Counted from the first letter of the stretch, positions 35,105-44,925 are shown. The stretch: DNA of 64,000 nucleotides from Variovorax paradoxus (GCF_000834655.1 NZ_JXQQ01000028.1:186001-250000); one strand, 5' to 3'. Made by a program: numbers and translations. Notes: a model not told the origin generated them from the letters alone.

Positions 35105-35214
35105 ATTCGCAATTTACGCAAGATGCTGTCCATAATGAAGGGCTAAATTGGCGAATGATTGCGAACGCGGCACCGCGAATTTGCGAATCTTGCGAATTCG
35201 GCGAACCACGCGAA
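35105..35214. promoter_or_regulatory. GCGAA repeat array in prp-regulator divergent region
   Basis: GCGAA occurs seven times at 35151, 35161, 35175, 35183, 35192, 35201 and 35210. From 35181 it forms four 9-base tandem units (TTGCGAATC, TTGCGAATT, CGGCGAACC, ACGCGAACC). The inverted form ATTCGCAA is at 35105, followed by TTTACGCAA. The region separates the thioesterase-prp operon from its likely regulator. TTGCGAA-like sites fit what RamB/ScfR-type regulators are known to bind. Confidence 0.6.
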
Positions 35215-35244
35215 CCACGTGCATATCGAAGAACGGATCGAACG

Positions 35245-36756
35245 ATGAAGAAGACCTTCATGGGCGTGCGGCTGCGCAGCCTGCGCGAAGAGCGCGGCCT
35301 GAGCCAGCTCGCGCTCGCGCAGCAACTGGGCCTGTCGCCGAGCTATCTCAACCAGATCGAGCAGAACCAGCGGCCCCTCACCGTGCCCGTGCTGCTGCGC
35401 CTGCACGCCACGCTGGGTGTCGATATCCAGGCCTTCTCGGAGGACGAGGAAGCGCGCCTCGTCGCGAGCCTGCGCGAGGCGCTGGCCGACAACCCGGGCG
35501 GCGACGCGGTCGCGCTCGCCGAGCTGCGCGAAGTCGCCACGCAGATGCCCGCGGTGGGCCGCGCACTGGTCGCGCTGCACCAGCGGCATCGCGACGCGAT
35601 GGAACGCCTCGAGGCACTTGCCGGCGAATTGGGCGATGGCCGCGGCGACCTCGCGCGCATGCCGCAGGCACGGCCGATGCCCTTCGAGGAAGTGCGCGAC
35701 TTCTTCTTTGCGCACCAGAACCACATCGCCCCGCTCGACAACGCCGCCGAGGCGTTCTCCGCCGATTGGCGGCTGCGCGAAGGCAACCCCGGCGACCGAC
35801 TGGCGCAGCGCCTGCTGGAAGCGCACGGCGTGCAGGTGATTCCGGCCGAAGACGACGAAGGCGGCGCGCAACGCCGCTTCGATCCGGCCACGCGCGTGCT
35901 CAGGCTCTCGCGCTACCTGGAACCGGGCCAGCACGCCTTCCAGCTCGCGACGCAACTGGCCTTTCTCGAACTCGGCGACGCGATCGATACCCTGGTCGCC
36001 GAAGCGCCCCTGTCGAGCGACACCGCGCGGTCGCTCGCGCGCATCGGCCTTGCGAACTATTTCGCTGCCGCGCTGCTGCTGCCCTACGGCGTGTTCCTCG
36101 AAGCGGCCGAACTGCTGCGCTACGACATCGACCAGCTCGCGCGCCGCTTCGGCGTCGGCTTCGAAACCATCTGCCACCGCCTGAGTTCGCTGCAGCGGCC
36201 CGAGGCGCGCGGCGTGCCCTTCTTTCTCATCCGCGTCGACCGCGCCGGCAACATCTCCAAGCGCCAGTCGGCCACGCATTTCCACTTCTCGAAAACCGGC
36301 GGCACCTGCCCGCTCTGGAACGTGTACGAGGCCTTCGCGCAGCCGGGCCGGGTGCTCACGCAACTCGCACGCATGCCCGACGGCCGCGCTTACCTCTGGA
36401 TCGCGCGCACCGTGTCGCACGGCTATCGCGGGTACGGCTCGCCCAACAAGACTTTCTCGATCGGCCTGGGCTGCGACGTGAGCCACGCGACGCGGCTCGT
36501 CTACTCCAAGGGCATGGACCTGCGCGATCCCGAGGTTCCGACGCCCATCGGCGCGGGCTGCAAGGTGTGCGAGCGCGAGGCTTGCCCGCAACGCGCCTTC
36601 CCGTTCGTGGGCCGGCCGCTCGATGTGGACGAGAACCAGAGCCGCTTCATGCCCTATGCCGCGGCGCCGGACAGGTACGGCGCCGCGCGCGCCGCACTCA
36701 AGAGCGGGGCCAGCCGCGCACCAGCGTCCGGATCGCCACGGCGCCGCTCCCCTTGA
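35245..36756 (+). CDS. XRE-family short-chain-acyl regulator (ScfR/RamB/PrpR-like)
   Basis: A 503-residue regulator. Residues 5-60 form an HTH of the XRE type (LRSLREERGLSQLALAQQLG followed by SPSYLNQIEQNQRPLT). The middle part resembles an inactivated IrrE/M78 peptidase domain (ARIGLANYFAAALLLPYGVF) and the C-terminal DUF2083 part ends with a cysteine set (CKVCEREACPQR) after a CDVSHATRLVY block. Relatives (RamB, mycobacterial PrpR) sense short-chain acyl-CoA and control methylcitrate and glyoxylate genes. It is divergent from thioesterase-prpCD-prpB. The 3' end overlaps the convergent exported protein gene by 59 bases. Confidence 0.88.
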   Translation: MKKTFMGVRLRSLREERGLSQLALAQQLGLSPSYLNQIEQNQRPLTVPVLLRLHATLGVDIQAFSEDEEARLVASLREALADNPGGDAVALAELREVATQMPAVGRALVALHQRHRDAMERLEALAGELGDGRGDLARMPQARPMPFEEVRDFFFAHQNHIAPLDNAAEAFSADWRLREGNPGDRLAQRLLEAHGVQVIPAEDDEGGAQRRFDPATRVLRLSRYLEPGQHAFQLATQLAFLELGDAIDTLVAEAPLSSDTARSLARIGLANYFAAALLLPYGVFLEAAELLRYDIDQLARRFGVGFETICHRLSSLQRPEARGVPFFLIRVDRAGNISKRQSATHFHFSKTGGTCPLWNVYEAFAQPGRVLTQLARMPDGRAYLWIARTVSHGYRGYGSPNKTFSIGLGCDVSHATRLVYSKGMDLRDPEVPTPIGAGCKVCEREACPQRAFPFVGRPLDVDENQSRFMPYAAAPDRYGAARAALKSGASRAPASGSPRRRSP

Positions 36757-37549
36757 CCTCGGCGCGGTAGGCGCCCACCAGCGCCTCGCGCTCGGCAGCG
36801 GCCTGCTGGTCGTTGCGCCAGGCGAGCAAGGCCGCGACGTCCGCATCGGGCAAGGCCGCGAGCAGCGCCTGCGTGACCTGTTTCTCGAATTCGCGCGCCA
36901 CCGTCAACAGGTTGCGCGGACGCGGCGACGTGATGCCGCGCGACCACAGCGTGTCGATCGCCATGTCGAGCGTGCGGTCGGGCAGCGAGGTGAACTGGCC
37001 GGCATTGCCGCGGGCCAGTTGCTTGACGACGGAACTGAGCAGCAACTGGCTGGAGAAATCGACTTCGCGCGTGTCGGCCACGGCCATGCGCTCGAGCAGT
37101 TCGGTGCGCGCCGGGTCGGCCGGCTTCGCACGCTCGCGGTTGAAAAACTCGACCTTGGCTGCGTCGTCCATCGCCGCGTAATCGGTGCGCAGCTTCGCGA
37201 AACGCGCCACGGCCTGCTGAACCTGCGGGCTCGGCGCGGCGGCGCCCTTGCCTGCCGCGGCCACCTCCTGCTGGATGGCAGCCACCGAAGCCTTCACATC
37301 GAACGAGCGCGATGCGGCCGTGTCCAGCGCCGCTAGCGCCTTGTCGGCGATGGCCTGATCCGGCGGGTCCAGCAACTGCCGCGCATCGCGCGATACGGCG
37401 CCGGTCGCATACGCGGCCTGGTAGCGCGCCTGCACGCCTTCGAACTGCAGCAGTGCCTCCGCGCGGCCCTGCGCCCAGGCCATGGCCGGCGCGAGCAGCA
37501 GCGAAAAGACGAGGACGAGACGTTTGGCTGCGAGGGGAGAGACGGTCAT
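36698..37549 (-). CDS. Exported hypothetical protein
   Basis: A 283-residue protein with a Sec signal ending near AMAWA-QG. The rest is helical and charged, with no recognised domain; segments such as [29 protein letters not shown] suggest a repeat-free alpha bundle. I start it at MTVSPL because it is directly before the signal. It overlaps the 3' end of the XRE regulator by 59 bases, tail to tail. Function unknown. Confidence 0.7.
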   Translation of the reverse strand: MTVSPLAAKRLVLVFSLLLAPAMAWAQGRAEALLQFEGVQARYQAAYATGAVSRDARQLLDPPDQAIADKALAALDTAASRSFDVKASVAAIQQEVAAAGKGAAAPSPQVQQAVARFAKLRTDYAAMDDAAKVEFFNRERAKPADPARTELLERMAVADTREVDFSSQLLLSSVVKQLARGNAGQFTSLPDRTLDMAIDTLWSRGITSPRPRNLLTVAREFEKQVTQALLAALPDADVAALLAWRNDQQAAAEREALVGAYRAEVKGSGAVAIRTLVRGWPRS

Positions 37550-37596
37550 GGCCCCATTATTGGCGCTCGCCACGACCACCCTCCTTCCCCGGGGCT

Positions 37597-39942
37597 TCAG
37601 CCCGCCGCCAGTTCCTTGCGCAGCAGCTTCGCGGCCGTGACCATGTTCGACAGCGCCGCCTCGGTCTCAGGCCAACCCCGGGTCTTCAGGCCGCAGTCGG
37701 GGTTGATCCAGAGGTTCTCGTGCGGCACCACGACCGCGGCCTTGCGCATGAGGCGCACGATCTCGTCCACCGAGGGCACGCGTGGCGAGTGGATGTCGTA
37801 CACGCCCGGGCCGATCTCGTTCGGGTAGCGAAAGCCCCCGGCGTCCTTCTCGCCGCCGAAGCCGCGCAGCAGCTCCATGTCGGATCGGCTGGTCTCTATG
37901 GTGATCACGTCGGCATCCATCGCCGCGATCTCCGGCAGGATGTCGTTGAATTCCGAATAGCACATGTGGGTGTGGATCTGCGTCTCGTCGCGCACGCCCG
38001 AGGCGCTGATGCGGAAGGCGCGCGTGGCCGACTTCAGGTACGCGGGCCACCCCGCGCGGCGCAGCGGCAGGCCTTCGCGGATCGCAGGCTCGTCGATCTG
38101 GATGATGCCGATGCCCGCACCTTCGAGGTCCACCACCTCGTCGCGGATCGCCCAGGCGATCTGCTCGCAAGTGGTCGCGCGCGGCTGGTCGTCGCGCACG
38201 AAGGACCACTGCAGGATCGTGACCGGGCCGGTCAGCATGCCCTTCATCGGCAGCCTGGTGAGGCTCTGCGCGTAGGCGGTCCATTCGACCGTCATGGCAG
38301 CCGGTCGCGCCACGTCGCCGAAGATCACCGGCGGCTTCACGCAGCGCGAGCCGTACGACTGCACCCATCCGTTGGCGGTGAAGGCGAAGCCGTCGAGTTG
38401 CTCGCCGAAGTACTCGACCATGTCGTTGCGCTCGGCCTCGCCATGCACCAGCACGTCGATGCCGAGTTCTTCTTGCTTGCGCACGGCCAGCGCGATCTCG
38501 GCCCGCATCTTCTCGCGGTAGCCGGCCGCATCGAGCTCGCCGCGCTTGAAGGCGGCGCGCGCGGCGCGGATGTCCGAGGTCTGCGGGAACGAGCCGATGG
38601 TGGTGGTCGGCAGCGCGGGCAAGGCGAAGCGCGTGCGCTGCACCGACTGACGCTGCCGAAAGACCGAGGTACGGGCTTCGTCGCCGGCCACGCTGCGCGC
38701 AAGACGCAGCGCCACGTCGGCACGGTGCACGCGTGGGCTGCTGCGGCGCGCAGCAACGGCGGCACGAGCCGTCTTGAGTTCGTTCGCGACGGAGGCTTCA
38801 CCGCCGTCGAGCACGGCCCGCAGCACGCGCAGCTCATCGAGCTTTTCGACGGCGAACGCGAGCCACGACTTGAGCTCGGCATCGAGCCTTGTCTCGGCCG
38901 CGAGGCTGAACGGCACGTGCAGCAGCGAGCACGACGGCGCGATCCACAGTTCGCCGCGGTTCCTGTCGACCACCGGGCGCAGCGTGGCGAGCGCGGCATC
39001 GGGGTCGGTGCGCCAGATGTTGCGACCGTCGACGATGCCCACCGACAGCACCTTGTGCGCAGGAAGCCAGTCGGTCACGCCCGTCAGCTCCTGCGGAGAA
39101 CGCACCGCGTCCACATGCAGGCCGGCCACGGGCAGCTGGCAGGCCAGGCGCAGGTTGTCCGAGAGCGCAGAGAAGTACGTCGCCACCAGCAGCTTGGGCG
39201 CGCTGCGCGCCAATTGCCAATACGAACGCTCGAACGCGTTGCGCCAGGCGTCGGGCAGGTCCAGGCCGAGGATGGGCTCGTCGATCTGCACCCACTCCAC
39301 GCCCTGCTGCTTCAGGCGCGCGAGCACCTGCTCGTACACGGGCAGCAGCGAATCGAGCAGCGAGAAGCGGTCGAACCCGACCTCTTTCTCCTTGCCCAGG
39401 TACAGGAAGCTCAGCGGCCCGAGCAGCACGGCCTTGACCGCATGCCCGGCCTGCTGCGCCTGCGCCACTTCGTCGAAGAGCCGCGCCGAGGACAACGCGA
39501 ACTGCGTGGCCGCGGTGAATTCGGGCACGAGGTAGTGGTAGTTGGTGTCGAACCACTTGGTCATCTCCAGCGCGAAAGTGCCTTCCGCGCCGTGGCTGCA
39601 GTGCTCGTCGTGCACATGACCGACCTCATCTTCGACGCCGCGCGCCATCTTGAAGTAGCGCGAAAGCTCGGGCTCGTCGCCGGAGAAGTCGAAGCGCGCC
39701 GGCTCGCAGCCGAGCAACTGGATGTGGTTGGCCACCTGGTCGTAGTAGGCAAAGTCGCCGACGGTCACAAAGTCGAGCCCCGCATCGCGCTGGGCCTGCC
39801 AGTGGCGCGCGCGCAGCTCCTCGCCGACGGCCTCCAGCGCGGCGCGGTCGATCTCGCCGCGCCAGTGCTTTTCGAGGGCGAACTTCAGTTCGCGGTTGGC
39901 GCCCATGCGCGGAAAGCCGAGGGTGTGGGTACGGGTGGTCAT
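37597..39942 (-). CDS. metE: Cobalamin-independent methionine synthase
   Basis: A 781-residue enzyme that transfers a methyl group from methyltetrahydrofolate polyglutamate to homocysteine. The N-terminal [19 protein letters not shown] and the C-terminal zinc ligands are intact: HMCYSEFND (His, Cys), [13 protein letters not shown] (preceded by Glu), and [11 protein letters not shown] (Cys). The start at MTTR is preferred, with a second ATG three codons upstream. metR is divergent, separated by 101 bases with a MetR box. Confidence 0.95.
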   Translation of the reverse strand: MTTRTHTLGFPRMGANRELKFALEKHWRGEIDRAALEAVGEELRARHWQAQRDAGLDFVTVGDFAYYDQVANHIQLLGCEPARFDFSGDEPELSRYFKMARGVEDEVGHVHDEHCSHGAEGTFALEMTKWFDTNYHYLVPEFTAATQFALSSARLFDEVAQAQQAGHAVKAVLLGPLSFLYLGKEKEVGFDRFSLLDSLLPVYEQVLARLKQQGVEWVQIDEPILGLDLPDAWRNAFERSYWQLARSAPKLLVATYFSALSDNLRLACQLPVAGLHVDAVRSPQELTGVTDWLPAHKVLSVGIVDGRNIWRTDPDAALATLRPVVDRNRGELWIAPSCSLLHVPFSLAAETRLDAELKSWLAFAVEKLDELRVLRAVLDGGEASVANELKTARAAVAARRSSPRVHRADVALRLARSVAGDEARTSVFRQRQSVQRTRFALPALPTTTIGSFPQTSDIRAARAAFKRGELDAAGYREKMRAEIALAVRKQEELGIDVLVHGEAERNDMVEYFGEQLDGFAFTANGWVQSYGSRCVKPPVIFGDVARPAAMTVEWTAYAQSLTRLPMKGMLTGPVTILQWSFVRDDQPRATTCEQIAWAIRDEVVDLEGAGIGIIQIDEPAIREGLPLRRAGWPAYLKSATRAFRISASGVRDETQIHTHMCYSEFNDILPEIAAMDADVITIETSRSDMELLRGFGGEKDAGGFRYPNEIGPGVYDIHSPRVPSVDEIVRLMRKAAVVVPHENLWINPDCGLKTRGWPETEAALSNMVTAAKLLRKELAAG

Positions 39943-40031
39943 TGCAGTCATCAGGTCGCGTGAATCTTGGGAATCCGCAATGGTCGAGCTTTGAGGCATA
40001 TGATTCAAACGAAACCTTTTGCTCTTTCGCT

Positions 40032-40044
40032 TGAAATTCATTCA
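40032..40044. promoter_or_regulatory. MetR box in metE-metR divergent region
   Basis: TGAA-N5-TTCA, the exact consensus described for enterobacterial MetR, occurs as TGAAATTCATTCA. Its last base is the first of the metR start codon, so binding would activate metE and repress metR. Confidence 0.7.
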
Positions 40045-40970
40045 TGTTGCAGTCCATTCTCGAAATCCGCCACCTGCGCACGCTCATCGCGCTGCGCGAC
40101 ACCGGCAGCCTGGTGCGTGCGGCGCAGTTGCTCAACCTCACGCAGTCGGCGCTGTCGCACCAGATCAAGCTGCTCGAAGACCGCTATGGCGCGCAGCTCT
40201 TCGAGCGCAAGTCGGTGCCGCCGCAGTTCAGCACCACGGGCCTGCGGCTGCTGCAACTGGCGGACACCGCGCTGCCCTTGATCGAGGAAGCCGAGCGCGA
40301 TGTGGCGCGGCTCGCGCTCGGGCGCAGCGGCCAGTTGCGCATCGTGGTCGAGTGCCACACCTGCTTCGACTGGCTGATGCCTGCGATGGACGCCTTCCGC
40401 CAGCGTTGGCCCGAAATCGAGCTGGACATCGTCTCGGGCTTCCACCCCGACCCGATCGCGCTGGTGATGCAGAACCGCGCCGAAGTTGCCATCGTCTCCG
40501 AGGAAGACCCCGATGAATCGGTCGACTACCACGCGCTCTTCCGCTTCGAGATCGTCGCGCTGCTCGCCAACGACCATGCGCTCACGGCCAAGGCGCACCT
40601 CACGGCCCGGCACTTTGCCGACCAGACGCTCATCACCTACCCGGTGCCCGACGACATGCTCGACATCGTGCGGCAGGTGCTCGCCCCCGCTGGCGTGGAG
40701 CCCGCGCACCGGCGCACGACCGAGCTCACGGTGGCGATGCTGCAACTGGTGGCGAGCGGGCGCGGCGTCGCGACCCTTCCGCTCTGGGCGGTGCAGAACT
40801 ACCTGGACCGCGGCTACGTCACCGCGCGCCGCGTCGGCAGCAAGGGGCTGACTGGGCGGCTCTACATGGCCTGCACCGAGGGCACATCCGAACAGCCGTG
40901 GCTCGCCGACTTCGTGCGCATCACGCGCGAGAGCTGCTTCAAGAGCCTGCCCGGGATCGAGTTGCTGTAG
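40044..40970 (+). CDS. metR: LysR-type regulator MetR
   Basis: A 308-residue MetR that activates metE with homocysteine as co-inducer. The HTH region reads LILEIRHLRTLIALRDTGSL-like at the N-terminus with LTQSALSHQIKLLEDRYG, and the effector domain has the VECHTCFDWLMPAM block typical of MetR. The genomic link to metE supports it. The last 32 bases overlap the convergent LysR gene. Confidence 0.93.
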   Translation: MLQSILEIRHLRTLIALRDTGSLVRAAQLLNLTQSALSHQIKLLEDRYGAQLFERKSVPPQFSTTGLRLLQLADTALPLIEEAERDVARLALGRSGQLRIVVECHTCFDWLMPAMDAFRQRWPEIELDIVSGFHPDPIALVMQNRAEVAIVSEEDPDESVDYHALFRFEIVALLANDHALTAKAHLTARHFADQTLITYPVPDDMLDIVRQVLAPAGVEPAHRRTTELTVAMLQLVASGRGVATLPLWAVQNYLDRGYVTARRVGSKGLTGRLYMACTEGTSEQPWLADFVRITRESCFKSLPGIELL

Positions 40971-41886
40971 CGGGCGCCTTCTTCCGCGACCGAGCGATCT
41001 TCCGGTTCGCCTCCACAAGGATCCATCCGCGAAAGGCCGCGACCTTCGGGCGGTCGTGGTTGTTCTCCGGGCAGACGAGGTAGTAGGCGAAGTCTTCAAG
41101 CCAGCTCACCTCCGAGAGCTGCACGAGCCGGCCCTCTGCGAGGTCGTCGGCCACCACTGCAGCGGGCAGCAAGGCCGCGCCCTGCCCCGCCAGCACAGCC
41201 TTCAGGAGCAGGCCCGAATCGTCGAACGACGGACCGCGCGCCGGGCGCGCGGCCTCGATGCCCTGCGCCTCGAACCACAGCGCCCACGCCTTGCGTTCGG
41301 CATCGTTCACGCGCGGCCAGCGCGCAAGATCGGCCGGCGTTTCGGGCATGCCCAGGCGCTCGACCAGCGCAGGCGCCGCGACCGGCACGATCTCCACCGT
41401 CAGCACCCGTTGGCTGCTCAAGCCCGGATAGCGGCCCAGGCCGTGGCGGATCGCGACATCCACGCCATCGCGCGAGAAGTCGGCAAGCGCGGTGCTGCTG
41501 ACCACCTGCAGGTCGATCTCCGGATGCGCATCCTGGAAGCCCTTGAGCCGCGGCACCAGCCATGCGGAAGCGAAGAACGGCGTGGCGCTCACGGTGAGGA
41601 TGCCCGTGTCCTCGGGCACCGCGACACGGCGCGTGGCATCGCTGATCTGCCGGAAGGCATTGCGCACCGGCGGCAGATAGGCCTGGCCGACATCGGTGAG
41701 GAAGATGCCGCGGTTCACGCGACGAAAAAGCGGAACGCCCAGGTGCACCTCCAGTGTCTTGATCAGCTGGCTCACCGCGCCGGGCGTCACGCACAGCTCG
41801 TCAGCCGCATTCTTGACCGAGAGATGGCGGGCAGTGGCCTCGAAGGCGCGCAGCGCGTTGAGCGGGGGAAGTTGGTGCTCTGTCAT
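40939..41886 (-). CDS. GcvA-like LysR regulator
   Basis: A 315-residue LysR protein of the GcvA/AmpR branch: LPPLNALRAFEATARHLSV, CVTPGAVSQLIKTLE, and a Leu-Val-Pro-Arg-Leu start to the effector domain. The C-terminal tail is Arg/Lys-rich. It is divergent from an amidase-MFS pair 96 bases away, so an amide compound is a plausible effector. Its 3' end overlaps metR tail to tail by 32 bases. Confidence 0.87.
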   Translation of the reverse strand: MTEHQLPPLNALRAFEATARHLSVKNAADELCVTPGAVSQLIKTLEVHLGVPLFRRVNRGIFLTDVGQAYLPPVRNAFRQISDATRRVAVPEDTGILTVSATPFFASAWLVPRLKGFQDAHPEIDLQVVSSTALADFSRDGVDVAIRHGLGRYPGLSSQRVLTVEIVPVAAPALVERLGMPETPADLARWPRVNDAERKAWALWFEAQGIEAARPARGPSFDDSGLLLKAVLAGQGAALLPAAVVADDLAEGRLVQLSEVSWLEDFAYYLVCPENNHDRPKVAAFRGWILVEANRKIARSRKKAPATATRSRAGS

Positions 41887-41899
41887 TTAGTTAATCTGA

Positions 41900-41921
41900 T
41901 TCGAAAGATTCAGAAATTCTG
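41900..41921. promoter_or_regulatory. Repeats in LysR-amidase divergent promoter
   Basis: GATTC occurs twice 9 bases apart, and CAGAAATTCTG (41911-41921) is a perfect palindrome around one base. This AT-rich stretch lies between the GcvA-like regulator and the amidase and is a candidate operator. Confidence 0.4.
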
Positions 41922-41982
41922 GTTTGCGGGTCAGCTGCTTTAAGGGGAATATTGGCACAACAGAGTCGAACAGGAAACCACG

Positions 41983-43440
41983 TTGCTGCACACAAACGAT
42001 CTGCCTGAGCTTAGATATTCTGATCAATCAGGCGACCCCCTCCACTATCTGGAGCTCACGGAACTGGCCACGCGCATCCGCAGGCGCCAGGTCTCTCCGG
42101 TCGCGGTGCTGCGCGCCCAGCTCGATCGCATCTCCGCGCTGGACGGTGCCCTCCGCAGCTACGCGCTGGTGATGGCCGACGCTGCAATGGCGCAGGCCGA
42201 AGCGGCGCAGGCCGAAGCGGCGCAGGCGGAGATCGCCGCGGGCCGGTACCGCGGCCCGCTGCACGGCGTGCTCATTGCGGTGAAGGACCTTTGCTTCAGC
42301 GCAGGCTTCGCCACCGCGGGCGGCATGGCGATCCACAAGCACCACGTCCCTGCCCAAGATGCGACCGTGGTGCGCCGCCTGAAGGAAGCCGGCGCGGTGC
42401 TGCTCGGCAAGCTGCAGCTGACCGAGGGCGCGTATTCCGACCACCATCCGTCCATCGTGCCGCCGCGCAATCCGTGGCATGCGGACCACTGGCCCGGCAT
42501 GTCGTCCAGCGGCTCCGGCGTGGCAACCGCGGCGGGGCTCTGCTACGGCTCGCTGGGTTCCGACACGGGCGGGTCGATCCGCTTTCCCTCTGCGGCCAAC
42601 GGCGTGACCGGCATCAAGCCGAGCTGGGGCCGCGTGAGCCGGCACGGCGTGTTTGAACTCGCGGCCTCGCTGGACCACATCGGCCCGATGGCGCGCAGCG
42701 CGGTCGATGCCGGCGTGCTGCTCGGCGCGATCGCGGGCAGTGACGGGAACGACCCGACCGCCGCGCTCGGCGCCGTGCCCGACTACCTTGCGACAGCGGA
42801 CCAGGGCGTGCGGGGCCTGCGCATCGGCATCGACGCCGCATGGAACACCGGTGGCGCAGACCCCGAGACACAAGCCATGCTGAAAGACGCCGCGGAGACC
42901 TTGCGCGCGCTCGGCGCCCGCCTCGTCGACCTGCGTTTTCCCGATGTGACGCAAGCGGTGGCCGACTGGTTTCCGCTTTGCGCGGTGGAAGCCGCGGTGG
43001 CGCACGAAGCGACCTACCCGTCGCACAAGGACGCCTACGGCCCCGTGCTCGCCTCGGTCATCGAAGCCGGCCATGCCGTGAGCGGAACCAAGCTCCAGAA
43101 AATCCGCCTGCGCCGCATGGCGCTGCGCGGCCGCGTCTCGGCCCTCTTCGCCGGCATCGACCTGCTGCTGGTTCCCGTGCATCCCTTCGCATCGCCCACC
43201 GTCGCGGCCATGCAGGCCCTCGGCGAAACGCCGGCACTGGTGTCCGCGCTGCTGCGCTACACCGCGCCCTTCGACATGACCGGCCACCCCACGATCACAC
43301 TTCCCGGCGGGTTCACCGATGCGGGCATGCCGCTTGGCTTCCAGCTCGTCGCGGCGCACATGGACGAAGCCACGCTGGTGCGCGCCGGCGCGGCGTTCCA
43401 GGGCGTGACCGCATGGCACCGCCGCCGTCCGCTGGACTGA
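41983..43440 (+). CDS. Amidase (AS family)
   Basis: A 485-residue amidase-signature hydrolase. The catalytic triad is visible: Lys in GVLIAVKDLCFS, cis-Ser in MSSSGSGVAT, and nucleophile Ser in SDTGGSIRFPSAANG. It starts at a TTG with only a weak GAAAC ribosome site, so the exact start is uncertain. A 15-base tandem repeat adds AQAEA units near residue 70. It is followed by a transporter gene 8 bases downstream; together they suggest uptake and hydrolysis of an amide. Confidence 0.87.
   Translation: MLHTNDLPELRYSDQSGDPLHYLELTELATRIRRRQVSPVAVLRAQLDRISALDGALRSYALVMADAAMAQAEAAQAEAAQAEIAAGRYRGPLHGVLIAVKDLCFSAGFATAGGMAIHKHHVPAQDATVVRRLKEAGAVLLGKLQLTEGAYSDHHPSIVPPRNPWHADHWPGMSSSGSGVATAAGLCYGSLGSDTGGSIRFPSAANGVTGIKPSWGRVSRHGVFELAASLDHIGPMARSAVDAGVLLGAIAGSDGNDPTAALGAVPDYLATADQGVRGLRIGIDAAWNTGGADPETQAMLKDAAETLRALGARLVDLRFPDVTQAVADWFPLCAVEAAVAHEATYPSHKDAYGPVLASVIEAGHAVSGTKLQKIRLRRMALRGRVSALFAGIDLLLVPVHPFASPTVAAMQALGETPALVSALLRYTAPFDMTGHPTITLPGGFTDAGMPLGFQLVAAHMDEATLVRAGAAFQGVTAWHRRRPLD
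42190..42229. repeat. 15-base tandem repeat in the amidase gene
   Basis: GCGCAGGCCGAAGCG is repeated twice exactly (42190-42204, 42205-42219), with a partial third copy. It encodes AQAEA repeats in a helix before the amidase core and keeps the frame. Confidence 0.8.
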
Positions 43441-43448
43441 AGAAGACC

Positions 43449-44765
43449 ATGGAGACCTCCCCCTTGACCCCTTCATCCACCTCGCCGCGCCCGCGCATCT
43501 TCCGCGGCTGGCTCGTGGTCGCGGGCGCGTTCGCCGTGACCCTCGTGGGCTTCGGCAGCGCCTACACCTTCAGCGCCTTTCTCGAATCGCTGCAGCGCGA
43601 CTTCGGCGCCTCGCGCGGCTCGGTCTCGCTGGTGTTCTCACTCGCGGGCTTTCTCTACTTCGGCCTGGGCGTCATCAGCGGCCCGCTGGCGGACCGCTGG
43701 GGTTCGCGGCGTCTCGCCGTCGCGGGCATGGTGCTGGTCGGGCTGGGCCTGGCCCTCGCGGGGCAGGCGCAGAGCCTCACGCAGATCTACCTTGCCTACG
43801 GGCTCGGCGTGGGCCTGGGCGTCGGCGCGTCGTATGTGCCAGTGCTCGGCGCGGTGCAGCGCTGGTTCGTCAGGCGGCGCGGGTTCGCGTCGGGGCTTGC
43901 GGTCAGCGGCATCGGCGTGGGCACGCTGGTGATGCCGCCATTGGCCTCGGTCCTCATCGACGTCATCGGATGGCGCCACGCCTACCTGGCGCTCGGCGCG
44001 CTCGCCGCGGTGGTGGGCGTGGGCATGGCGCTGCTGATCGAGAACGACCCGCGCGACCGCGGGCTCGGGCCCGACGGCGATCCGCCGCAGCCGCAAGCCC
44101 CGTCGGCCAAGCCGGCGGGCACGACGGTGCGGGAGGCGGTCATGTCGCGGGGCTTCGCCTGCCTCTTTGCGGCATGCCTCATCAGCTCGTTCGGCCTGTT
44201 CGTTCCCTTCGTCCACCTCGTGCCCTATGCGCTCGACCACGGCGTGCCCTCGACCTCCGCGGTGCTGCTGCTGGGCGCCATCGGCGTCGGCAGCACGGCG
44301 GGCCGTTTCTTCCTCGGCGGGCTGGCCGACCGCATCGGCCGCCAGTTCGCATTGCCGCTGATGTCAGCGGGCATGGCGCTCTCACTGGTGGTGTGGGCCG
44401 TGTCCGGCGGGTTCTGGGGGCTGGCCGTGTTCGCGTTCGCCTACGGCGTGTTCTACGGCGGCTTCGTCGCGCTGCTGCCGGCGCTGGTGATGGACTACTT
44501 CGGAGGACGCAACATCGGCGCGATCATCGGCGTGCTCTACACGAGCGTGGCCGTGGGCACCCTGGTGGGGCCGAGCGCGGCGGGCTTCGCCTTCGACATC
44601 AGCCGCAGCTACCTGCTGCCGATCGTGGCCAGCATCGGCGCGAACCTCGTCGCGGCCGGCATCCTGCTGGCGATGGCCCGGCTCGATGCCCCGGTGAAAC
44701 CGGCCGCGGCGGGCGCAGCGCGGGGTACAGTCGGGAATGAACCCACAACCGCCCGCCGTCCCTAG
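43449..44765 (+). CDS. MFS transporter
   Basis: A 438-residue 12-helix major facilitator of the monocarboxylate/oxalate-formate (OFA-like) type. The loop between helices 2 and 3 has GPLADRWGSRRLAVAG and the second half has GRFFLGGLADRIGRQFAL, the duplicated MFS signature. A long central loop lies around residue 205. It is 8 bases after the amidase stop and likely imports its substrate or exports the acid product. The 3' end overlaps a small ORF. Confidence 0.9.
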   Translation: METSPLTPSSTSPRPRIFRGWLVVAGAFAVTLVGFGSAYTFSAFLESLQRDFGASRGSVSLVFSLAGFLYFGLGVISGPLADRWGSRRLAVAGMVLVGLGLALAGQAQSLTQIYLAYGLGVGLGVGASYVPVLGAVQRWFVRRRGFASGLAVSGIGVGTLVMPPLASVLIDVIGWRHAYLALGALAAVVGVGMALLIENDPRDRGLGPDGDPPQPQAPSAKPAGTTVREAVMSRGFACLFAACLISSFGLFVPFVHLVPYALDHGVPSTSAVLLLGAIGVGSTAGRFFLGGLADRIGRQFALPLMSAGMALSLVVWAVSGGFWGLAVFAFAYGVFYGGFVALLPALVMDYFGGRNIGAIIGVLYTSVAVGTLVGPSAAGFAFDISRSYLLPIVASIGANLVAAGILLAMARLDAPVKPAAAGAARGTVGNEPTTARRP

Positions 44766-44895
44766 CCCGCCACCAGCGGCTGCCTCCGCCCCCGTCACGG
44801 AGGCCCAGGCATTCACCCGGGCCTGGCTGCTCTTCGTCGTGCTGGTCGCCGTCGTGCTGGGCGTCCTGTGGGCCGTGAAGGCCTACTTCGTCTGA
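44737..44895 (+). CDS. 52-residue single-pass membrane protein
   Basis: A short frame codes for a Pro/Ala-rich N-terminal 20 residues and one transmembrane helix (AWLLFVVLVAVVLGVLW) followed by AVKAYFV. It begins inside the end of the MFS gene (29-base overlap) with only a GGGA before the ATG, and ends 30 bases before the convergent mmsB stop. The clean helix and positive-inside C-terminus argue for a real protein, but it could be chance. Confidence 0.5.
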   Translation: MNPQPPAVPSPPPAAASAPVTEAQAFTRAWLLFVVLVAVVLGVLWAVKAYFV

Positions 44896-44925
44896 AGGAC
44901 GGGGCCTCACTCAGGTTTCACACGA

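Noticed and set aside
35151..35216. CRISPR-like array or minisatellite
   Set aside because: Units are only 9 bases without spacers and lie in a divergent promoter, so an operator array is more likely.
37312..39963. Open frame of about 880 codons on the plus strand
   Set aside because: It is antisense to metE, has no family motif and is Arg/His rich.
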